A stretch of 5,894 bases of DNA from Methylomarinum sp. (GTDB lineage: Bacteria; Pseudomonadota; Gammaproteobacteria; Methylococcales; Methylomonadaceae). The stretch covers positions 1-5,894 of the forward strand of contig WTAG01000424.1 of NCBI GenBank assembly GCA_013139755.1. The letters are read 5' to 3'. The position numbers and the translations under genes were made by a program. This document shows, piece by piece, positions 1-4,427 of the stretch (positions within the stretch are counted from its first letter, which is position 1; every line of letters begins with the position of its first letter). The notes below the pieces were generated by a model. That model did not search any database, was not told the DNA's origin, and saw only the letters and a program-made list of their open reading frames with translations.

Positions 1-1
1 T

Positions 2-637
2 CGCGTTGCCAGGTCTTATGCGATTTTTCATTTTTCTTTAATGGAATTCATTCAATACTTTGCCTATCCGGTTGTAGATCAATGCGGATATGGAACGAAT
101 TTATTTTTAAGTGAAATGTCGACATACCATATTAGTCTGCAAGCACTGGCGATTATGCCTGCGTTGGCAACTTATTCATCAGATAAAACGGCATTAAAAA
201 AAGCAACAATACTTGGTGCGTCATTAAGTGGAATGTTTCTTATCTTCAATTTCTTACCAAAACAATGGCAATTGTTTGATATTGAGCCGAATTTTATTGG
301 TGATATGGTTGCCTGTTTATTCCAAGGGGAATACCACATTGGCTATCATATTCCGAGTGCCTTTGGATTGCTGGTAACACATGGCTCATTATTCGCCTTA
401 GCCGTGAGTGGTTTTCTGTGGAAAAACAACTGGAAAATTGCCTCTTATCATTTTGTAGGCGCAATGCTAACGCTATTTATGCCGCAATGGCTTTTTGGTG
501 TTACAACCGGTGAAGCGGCAGCGATGTATTGCTTTTATTCAATACCAATTACTATGAGCTTTATGCCTTACTTTAAAAAGTTTTTCACAGTACACCCTCC
601 AGAATTACAGGGTGATCTGGCTTATAAAACTAAATAG
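2..637 (+). CDS. Polytopic inner-membrane protein, 5'-truncated by the window edge
   Basis: The reading frame is open from base 2 to the TAG at 635-637, giving 211 visible residues. An ATG at 41 exists, but the 13 residues before it (RVARSYAIFHFSL) are already hydrophobic and protein-like and no ribosome binding site precedes it, so the gene most likely starts outside the window. Counting from that ATG, hydrophobic segments lie near residues 30-45, 55-73, 104-126, 132-152 and 159-176, suggesting about five membrane helices, followed by a short polar tail ending in GDLAYKTK. The stretch FSLMEFIQYFAYPVVDQCG, joining a helix to a VDQCG motif, reminds me of small uncharacterised integral membrane proteins of the DUF5765 type; this is recollection and not a verified match. 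No catalytic or transport motif is evident and the function is unknown. It is the only gene here left of the REP island. Confidence 0.7.
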   Translation, partial: RVARSYAIFHFSLMEFIQYFAYPVVDQCGYGTNLFLSEMSTYHISLQALAIMPALATYSSDKTALKKATILGASLSGMFLIFNFLPKQWQLFDIEPNFIGDMVACLFQGEYHIGYHIPSAFGLLVTHGSLFALAVSGFLWKNNWKIASYHFVGAMLTLFMPQWLFGVTTGEAAAMYCFYSIPITMSFMPYFKKFFTVHPPELQGDLAYKTK

Positions 638-642
638 GCAAG

Positions 643-671
643 TGCTCCATCAACTTTGGATTAATGGAGCA
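643..671 (+). terminator. Stem-loop after the membrane-protein gene, possible weak terminator
   Basis: An 8-bp perfect inverted repeat, TGCTCCAT (643-650) and ATGGAGCA (664-671), encloses a 13-base loop and begins six bases after the stop codon at 637. No T-run follows (the next bases are AACAAAGT), so it is not a standard intrinsic terminator. Position makes a 3'-end processing or termination role plausible. Confidence 0.3.
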
Positions 672-683
672 AACAAAGTCTAT

Positions 684-761
684 GTAGCTTTGGTGCAGCA
701 ATGCGGAATCAAGAAATCGAAGGATAAAAACCTCGATTCCACTTTGTTACATCAAGGCTAC
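684..761. repeat. Long imperfect hairpin with GTAG/CTAC ends, decayed REP-like element
   Basis: The arms 684-713 and 732-761 are imperfect inverted repeats: 23 of 30 positions match when one arm is reverse-complemented, and three of the seven differences can form G-U pairs. The conserved blocks are GTAGC/GCTAC at the outer ends and GGAATC/GATTCC inside. The outermost bases read GTAG at 684-687 and CTAC at 758-761, the tetranucleotide that REP-type transposases recognise at the foot of a REP hairpin. Read on the minus strand, the start (GTAGCCTTGATG, then GGAATCGAGG) resembles a common proteobacterial REP type (GTAGCC-GGATG ... GGAATCC-GG). That identification is from memory. The sequence differs from the two 50-bp REPs around the transposase, so it would be another family or a much older copy. 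Confidence 0.55.
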
Positions 762-784
762 GAAAATATATATGTTAATAGCCC

Positions 785-834
785 GTAGGCTGGGTTAGCT
801 TATTGAGCGTAGAGAAATAACGTAACCCAGCATT
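785..834 (+). repeat. REP element, left copy flanking the transposase
   Basis: This 50-base unit starts with GTAG (785-788) and then forms a hairpin. Arms 789-804 and 816-831 pair over 16 positions (outer block GCTGGGTTA with TAACCCAGC, inner block TTATT with AATAA) with a two-base mismatch in the middle, around an 11-base loop (805-815). An unpaired GTAG followed by a mismatched stem is the usual architecture of REP sequences acted on by RAYT transposases. It is 48/50 identical to the reverse complement of 1418-1467; the only differences, at 810 and 813, are in the loop. Confidence 0.85.
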
Positions 835-896
835 TAGCGTGGTTATCATACCTTGTTAAAGCATATCTGGCTGGTATTGAAATACAGGGAAAAAAT

Positions 897-1418
897 GTGA
901 GAACTTACATTAGGGCTAAATTAACAGGAGGTGTCTATTTTTTTACCGTTAATTTAGCTGAACGTAGCAATAATGATTTGCTGATCTCTAACATTGACTT
1001 GTTACGTGAAGCTTTCCGCCTGACTAAACAACATCATCCTTTTATTATTGAAGCCTGCGTTATTTTACCCGAACATTTACATTGTATTTGGCGATTACCT
1101 GAAGGTGATCATGATTTTTCAACGCGCTGGCGGTTAATTAAAACGCACCTTTCAAAAAATATGGCTTTGAATGAGTGTATTTCTAACAGCCGCAAACGGA
1201 AAAAAGAACGCGGAATTTGGCAGCGCCGTTTCTGGGAGCATTTAATCAAAGATGAAGAGGATTATAAAAACCACCTTGATTATATACATTACAACCCTGT
1301 TAAACACGGTTATGTTCGGCGGGCAATAGATTGGCGATACTCAGCGTTTCATCTTTGGCTTGAACGAGAGGTTTATCCTAGAGATTGGGCAACTAAGCTG
1401 GATATGGATTTTGGGTGA
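897..1418 (+). CDS. REP-associated tyrosine transposase (RAYT), Y1-HUH family
   Basis: A 173-residue protein of the Y1_Tnp / TnpA-REP family: HUH single-strand endonucleases related to IS200/IS605 transposases that bind and nick REP sequences. The N-terminal motif GGVYFFTVNLAER (11-23) is characteristic. The metal-binding HUH motif is H60-L61-H62 inside LPEHLHCIW. The C-terminal signature runs from WQRRFWEH (108-115) to DYIHYNPVKHGYV (128-140), where Y129 is the likely nicking tyrosine because YIHxNPVKHG is the conserved block; Y132 is the alternative. The ending WRYSAFHLW (146-154) is also typical. Length is normal for a RAYT and nothing is frameshifted, so the enzyme appears intact. The start is GTG at 897, supported by AGGGA at 886-890, six bases away. 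An ATG two bases earlier is immediately closed by TGA. The gene sits between two inverted REPs and its TGA overlaps the right one by one base. Confidence 0.93.
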   Translation: MRTYIRAKLTGGVYFFTVNLAERSNNDLLISNIDLLREAFRLTKQHHPFIIEACVILPEHLHCIWRLPEGDHDFSTRWRLIKTHLSKNMALNECISNSRKRKKERGIWQRRFWEHLIKDEEDYKNHLDYIHYNPVKHGYVRRAIDWRYSAFHLWLEREVYPRDWATKLDMDFG

Positions 1419-1467
1419 ATGCTGGGTTACGTTATTTCGCTGCGCTCAATAAGCTAACCCAGCCTAC
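1418..1467 (-). repeat. REP element, right copy flanking the transposase
   Basis: Inverted copy of the REP at 785-834, with 48 of 50 bases conserved. The hairpin arms are 1421-1436 and 1448-1463, the loop is 1437-1447, and the GTAG foot is on the minus strand at 1467-1464. The element begins at the final A of the transposase stop codon, so the hairpin would form directly at the 3' end of the transposase mRNA and may protect or terminate it. Confidence 0.85.
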
Positions 1468-1507
1468 ATGCTGACCATGGACTTCCACTTTTTACGTCAG
1501 CTGAAGC

Positions 1508-1533
1508 AGTCATTAGCCATTGAATTAATGACT
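1508..1533. terminator. AT-rich stem-loop between convergent genes, weak bidirectional terminator candidate
   Basis: AGTCATTA (1508-1515) and TAATGACT (1526-1533) form an 8-bp perfect stem around a 10-base loop. It lies between the ends of the convergent transposase and acyltransferase genes. On the plus strand TTTAATAAATT follows, a loose U-rich tail; on the minus strand no T-run follows. The stem is low in GC, so termination would be inefficient. Confidence 0.35.
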
Positions 1534-1561
1534 TTTAATAAATTCTAACCCCTTCGATATT

Positions 1562-2698
1562 TCAGTCCGCTACTTCTGATTTAAATGGTAACTTTTCACC
1601 GCATTCTTTCTTGTATTGCTCCATCAATACTTTTTCTCGCTGCAAAAAATTAGCAATGAGTTTTGAAAATTGGCTGTTTAGAATCCAATGTGCAGAGTAG
1701 GTGGTAACTGGCTCAAATCCTCGTGATATTTTATGCTCTCCCTGTGCACCTGAATCAAACCGCTGGAGTTGATGTTTAAGGCAATACTCCAAGCCTTGGT
1801 AATAACAGGTTTCAAAATGCAGGCTATTATATTCTTCGTAACAGCCCCAATAACGACCGTATAAGGTTTTTCCACCTATAAAACTAAGAGCAGCACCAAC
1901 GTAAGTTTGATCCTTAACAGCCAGAATTAACAATATTTGTTCAGGCATACTCTGTGCCAGTTGTTTAAAAAAATCGATATTTAAGTAGGCTGATTGGCCT
2001 CTTTTTAAATACGTTAATTCATAAAACTGAAAAAAAACCTGCCATTGTTGTTCGGATATTTCCAAACCACTGACTTTTTGAAATGTAATACCCTGTTCAG
2101 TGATTTTACGACGTTCTTTGTTGATATTTTTGCGTTGCCTAGAGGTAAACGACTGTAGATAATCATTAAAATCAGCATAACCTTTATTAAACCACTGAAA
2201 CTGCACCGCTTCACGAATATGCAGCTGTTGTAATTGTTCGGCCTGGTTTGCTGTAGGAAAAAGACAGTGTAAGCTGGAGATATTATTCAGCTTAGATAGC
2301 TGCTTAATAAAATCGATACACAAATCAATAATTGACTGACTATTTACACCTTGTTCAATTAAGAACCGCTGCCCCTGACAAGGTGTAAAAGGAACAGCAT
2401 TTAACCATTTGGGATAATATTCCATCCCCGATTGGTGATAAGCATCCGCCCATTGCTGATCAAACACATATTCACCCCGAGAATGCGTTTTTAAATATAA
2501 CGGCATGGCGGCAATCAATGTCTGTTTATCAAAAACAAGCAGGTGATAGCTATACCAGCCAGTGTCAGCACTAACAGAACCACTTTGCTCTAAAGCCAGT
2601 AAGAATTCATGACGAAGAAAAGGGTCTTTGTCTTGCACAAGATTGTTCCAGCAGGCGGAATCAACTTCTGCCATACTGTTAATTTGCTTTATTTCCAT
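1562..2698 (-). CDS. FemAB/GNAT-like N-acyltransferase (DUF482 / PF04339 type)
   Basis: A 378-residue soluble protein with the sequence hallmarks of the FemAB-like DUF482 family, annotated as predicted N-acyltransferases. The N-terminal half carries DPFLRHEFLLALE (25-37), GWYSYHLL (47-54), MPLYLKTHSRGEYVFD (65-80) and YYPKWLNAVPFTPCQG (94-109). The C-terminal half carries the basic block SRQRKNINKERRK (186-198), LYGRYWGC (279-286) and FDSGAQGEHKISRGFEP (314-330). The family has two GNAT-like folds, as in peptidoglycan-interpeptide Fem ligases, but its physiological substrate is not established, so a cell-wall role is only an inference. The length is normal. ATG at 2698 is preferred; a TTG one codon upstream (2701) would place AAGG at a better spacing, so the start is uncertain by one residue. 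It diverges from the methyltransferase gene with only five bases between start codons. Confidence 0.88.
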   Translation of the reverse strand: MEIKQINSMAEVDSACWNNLVQDKDPFLRHEFLLALEQSGSVSADTGWYSYHLLVFDKQTLIAAMPLYLKTHSRGEYVFDQQWADAYHQSGMEYYPKWLNAVPFTPCQGQRFLIEQGVNSQSIIDLCIDFIKQLSKLNNISSLHCLFPTANQAEQLQQLHIREAVQFQWFNKGYADFNDYLQSFTSRQRKNINKERRKITEQGITFQKVSGLEISEQQWQVFFQFYELTYLKRGQSAYLNIDFFKQLAQSMPEQILLILAVKDQTYVGAALSFIGGKTLYGRYWGCYEEYNSLHFETCYYQGLEYCLKHQLQRFDSGAQGEHKISRGFEPVTTYSAHWILNSQFSKLIANFLQREKVLMEQYKKECGEKLPFKSEVAD

Positions 2699-2703
2699 CA
2701 AAA

Positions 2704-3297
2704 ATGACTAAACCTTTTTCTCAGGCATGTGAAAATAATAAACAGCCTATTTTACAGATAATTCAAACTATTTTTCATCAGAGCAACACTGTTTTAGAAA
2801 TAGGCAGTGGTACCGGTCAACATGCTTGTTATTTTGCTAAAAATTTGCCTTATCTCACTTGGCAAACCACAGACAGGCCAGAAAATTTAGCCGGTATTAA
2901 TCAATGGATTAACGAATCAGGCTTAAGCAATTTACCAGAAAGCCTGAGTTTAAATGTTAATGATAATGAATGGCCATGTCAGACCATTGAAGCATTATTC
3001 ACCGCCAACACATTGCACATTATGAGTTGGCAAGAGGTAGAGTGTTTGTTTTTGAAATTGGCAAAATACTTAACAGAACAGGCGATTGTTTGTATTTATG
3101 GACCATTTAATTATAACGGGCAATATACCAGTGCCAGTAATCAACAGTTTGATCAATCGCTAAAATTACGAAACCCCAAAAGTGGAATTCGTGACTTCGA
3201 AGCGATAAAAGAATTAGCTCATACAGCTAATTTAATCATAAGTGATGACTTTGCCATGCCAGCGAATAATCGATTATTGGTGCTACGTAAGGTGTGA
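2704..3297 (+). CDS. DUF938-family SAM-dependent methyltransferase
   Basis: A 197-residue class I methyltransferase-fold protein of the DUF938 (PF06080) family, whose human relative is METTL26. Substrates are unknown for the family. The N-terminal family signature KPFSQACENNKQPIL (3-17) begins right after the start, which fixes ATG 2704 as the true start although no Shine-Dalgarno sequence precedes it (ATTTCCATCAAAA). SAM-binding motif I is VLEIGSGTGQH (30-40), followed by the acidic D57 in TTDRP. Further conserved blocks are FTANTLHIMSW (99-109), YGPFNYNGQYTSASNQQFD (132-150) and the C-terminal ending NNRLLVLRKV. It is complete and of usual length (about 200 residues). Its promoter must lie inside the N-terminal coding part of the divergent acyltransferase gene, or the two genes share an overlapping control region. 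Stem-loop 3322-3347 lies 24 bases after its stop. Confidence 0.9.
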   Translation: MTKPFSQACENNKQPILQIIQTIFHQSNTVLEIGSGTGQHACYFAKNLPYLTWQTTDRPENLAGINQWINESGLSNLPESLSLNVNDNEWPCQTIEALFTANTLHIMSWQEVECLFLKLAKYLTEQAIVCIYGPFNYNGQYTSASNQQFDQSLKLRNPKSGIRDFEAIKELAHTANLIISDDFAMPANNRLLVLRKV

Positions 3298-3321
3298 TTT
3301 TAAGGGAGAGAGCAGATAATA

Positions 3322-3347
3322 TAGTGCCCATCCACCGTTGGGCACTA
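3322..3347. terminator. 9-bp perfect stem-loop between methyltransferase and endolysin genes
   Basis: TAGTGCCCA (3322-3330) and TGGGCACTA (3339-3347) pair perfectly around an 8-base loop, 24 bases after the methyltransferase stop. No T-run follows on either strand, so a classical intrinsic terminator is not supported. The right arm overlaps the possible -35 box of the endolysin gene, so an operator-like role is an alternative. Confidence 0.4.
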
Positions 3348-3367
3348 CAAAATCATGTCATTATAAA
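3338..3367 (+). promoter_or_regulatory. Possible sigma70-type promoter for the endolysin gene
   Basis: TATAAA at 3362-3367 is a reasonable -10 box, 23 bases before the start codon. TTGGGC at 3338-3343, 18 bases further upstream, shares only TTG with the -35 consensus. The -35 falls in the right arm of the 3322-3347 inverted repeat. The call rests mainly on the -10 box and the position. Confidence 0.25.
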
Positions 3368-3390
3368 GTTAAGCAATAGCAGGTAATAAA

Positions 3391-4221
3391 ATGATATTAA
3401 GAAAAGGCTCAAGAGGAAATAATGTCAAAAAAATCCAAACTTTGTTAGGGGTAACAGCAACAGGTTATTTTGGTAGTGAAACAGATAAAAAAGTCAGGCA
3501 GTGGCAGCAACAACAAGGCTTGGTTGTCGATGGCATAGTAGGTGACAAAACCTGGGTCAAATTGTTTCCCGCAGCAGCAATTGCAGCAACAATTAATGCG
3601 CTCACACTTCCTTTATCAGATATAAATTTAGACAAGTTGCGAGGACATGTTCCTGATGATGTTATAGCTCAAATACCAGAAGCTGCCGCTAAATTTAATA
3701 TTACCAACTCATTAAGACTGGCGCATTTTTTATCTCAATGTGCCCATGAAAGCGGTGAGTTTAAGTTTTTGCGCGAAAATTTAAACTACTCAGAAAATGC
3801 TTTAACCCGTGTTTTTAGTCGATATTTTCCTGAGACACTCGCTCAATTCTATGCAAGACAACCCGAGAAGATTGGCTCACGTGTTTATGCCAACCGTTTA
3901 GGTAATGGTGATGAAGCCAGTGGAGAAGGCTATAAATTCAGAGGCCGTGGTTACATTCAATTAACAGGCAAAGCCAACTATCAGAAATTTGCTGACTTCA
4001 TTGATCAAGACTTGCTTGCCAATCCTGATTTGGTTGCAACACAAGCACCACTGTTATCAGCTGCCTTTTTCTTTGCTAGTAATCACTTATGGCAAATATG
4101 TGATAGAGGCAGTTCGGATGTGGTGGTAACAGCATTATCCAAAAGAGTAAATGGCGGCAAAAATGGTTTGGCTGACCGCCAGCAAAAGTTTAAGGAGTAT
4201 TATGCTTTGTTGTGTGCTTAG
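3391..4221 (+). CDS. Endolysin-like GH19 hydrolase with N-terminal peptidoglycan-binding domain
   Basis: A 276-residue two-domain protein. Residues 1-60 form a PG_binding_1 module (LRKGSRGNNVKKIQTLLG, then VDGIVGDKTWVKLF), which anchors to the cell wall. An Ala/Leu-rich linker (61-78) leads to a glycoside hydrolase family 19 domain (about 85-274), the chitinase/lysozyme-fold family used by many phage and bacterial endolysins. Visible signature parts are AHFLSQCAHESGEF (111-124), with E120 as likely general acid, GNGDEASGEGYKFRGRG (171-187), where E175 or E179 is the probable second acidic residue, and YIQLTGKANY (188-197). ANRLGNGD and VNGGKNGLADRQ (253-264) are also typical. There is no signal peptide or membrane helix, so export would need a holin or cell lysis, as for phage endolysins. 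Start ATG 3391 has AGG eight bases upstream. No holin, spanin or phage structural gene is adjacent. Peptidoglycan rather than chitin is the likely substrate, by inference from the binding domain. Confidence 0.92.
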   Translation: MILRKGSRGNNVKKIQTLLGVTATGYFGSETDKKVRQWQQQQGLVVDGIVGDKTWVKLFPAAAIAATINALTLPLSDINLDKLRGHVPDDVIAQIPEAAAKFNITNSLRLAHFLSQCAHESGEFKFLRENLNYSENALTRVFSRYFPETLAQFYARQPEKIGSRVYANRLGNGDEASGEGYKFRGRGYIQLTGKANYQKFADFIDQDLLANPDLVATQAPLLSAAFFFASNHLWQICDRGSSDVVVTALSKRVNGGKNGLADRQQKFKEYYALLCA

Positions 4222-4239
4222 AGATTAAAGGCTTTATGC

Positions 4240-4275
4240 CCTTGAGGCTAGATCATAATATATCTAGCCTCAAGG
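4240..4275. terminator. 14-bp perfect stem-loop after the endolysin gene
   Basis: Bases 4240-4253 and 4262-4275 are perfect inverted repeats of 14 bases (CCTTGAGGCTAGAT and its complement) around an 8-base AT loop, starting 18 bases after the endolysin stop. It is the strongest hairpin in the window and well placed for a terminator, but no T-tract follows on the plus strand (CTAAGAGG) or on the minus strand (GCATAAAG). It could be a factor-dependent terminator, an mRNA-protecting stem or a protein-binding site. Confidence 0.5.
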
Positions 4276-4312
4276 CTAAGAGGTCGCATTTGGCAGTCGG
4301 CTAGAGCACCTT

Positions 4313-4373
4313 GTGTACGCCCCAGCATGGGCGTGAACTAATGAGGTGAAAGTCCCTCCACTCCCGAACGAAG
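4313..4373 (+). mobile_element. Group II intron 5'-end remnant (domain I start)
   Basis: The segment starts with GTGTACG, a good match to the GUGYG 5' end of bacterial group II introns. It continues with a small stem (CGCCC 4318-4322 with GGGCG 4329-4333, enclosing CAGCAT), then AACTAATGAGGTGAAAGTCC (4336-4355), in which GAGG and CCTC can pair. This order and wording (GUGUGCCCGGCAUGGGUG, then GGGUGAGAGUCCC) closely follow the 5' start of the Oceanobacillus iheyensis group IIC intron as I remember it. No reverse transcriptase/maturase gene, domain V or 3' end follows; resemblance fades by about 4373, before the convergent coiled-coil gene ends at 4428. It is therefore a truncated remnant. The right edge is approximate. 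Confidence 0.6.
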
Positions 4374-4427
4374 TATATTCATTTAAATGGGAATGTAATG
4401 GATTAATTTTACATCAATAATCAGGCA

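Larger units (their letters stand above)
785..1467 (+). mobile_element. REP-RAYT unit: transposase gene between two inverted REPs (REPtron)
   Basis: Two near-identical 50-bp REPs in opposite orientation bound a single-gene RAYT unit of 683 bp, each with GTAG on its outer side. No direct target duplication is visible outside the ends (ATAGCCC on the left, ATGCTGACC on the right), as expected for single-strand HUH chemistry, which leaves none. The 62-base leader between the left REP and the gene presumably carries the promoter, but I see no convincing -35/-10 pair. Known RAYTs are usually single-copy domesticated genes that mobilise or maintain short REPs in trans rather than moving themselves. 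Whether this unit moves is not decidable from the window. Confidence 0.6.

Noticed and set aside
785..1467. Interpretation of the inverted REPs as terminal repeats of a DDE insertion sequence
   Set aside because: The enclosed protein is a Y1-HUH enzyme, not DDE; the repeats are themselves hairpins with a GTAG foot, and no target-site duplication is visible.
1678..1875. 65-codon minus-strand open frame inside the acyltransferase gene
   Set aside because: It lies wholly within the well-supported acyltransferase in another frame, with no domain-like sequence; it is a shadow frame.
2014..2214. 66-codon minus-strand open frame inside the acyltransferase gene
   Set aside because: Fully contained in the acyltransferase coding sequence in another frame, and the translation resembles no known protein.
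4281..4312. tRNA-like D-arm resemblance (GGCAGTCGGCTAGAGCACC)
   Set aside because: The words resemble a tRNA D-arm, but no anticodon arm, T-arm or acceptor pairing follows; the sequence runs straight into the intron-like 5' end.
4393..4414. Weak stem ATGTAA/TTACAT after the coiled-coil gene as its terminator
   Set aside because: Only six A/T-rich base pairs with a 10-base loop and no T-run on the minus strand; too weak to call.
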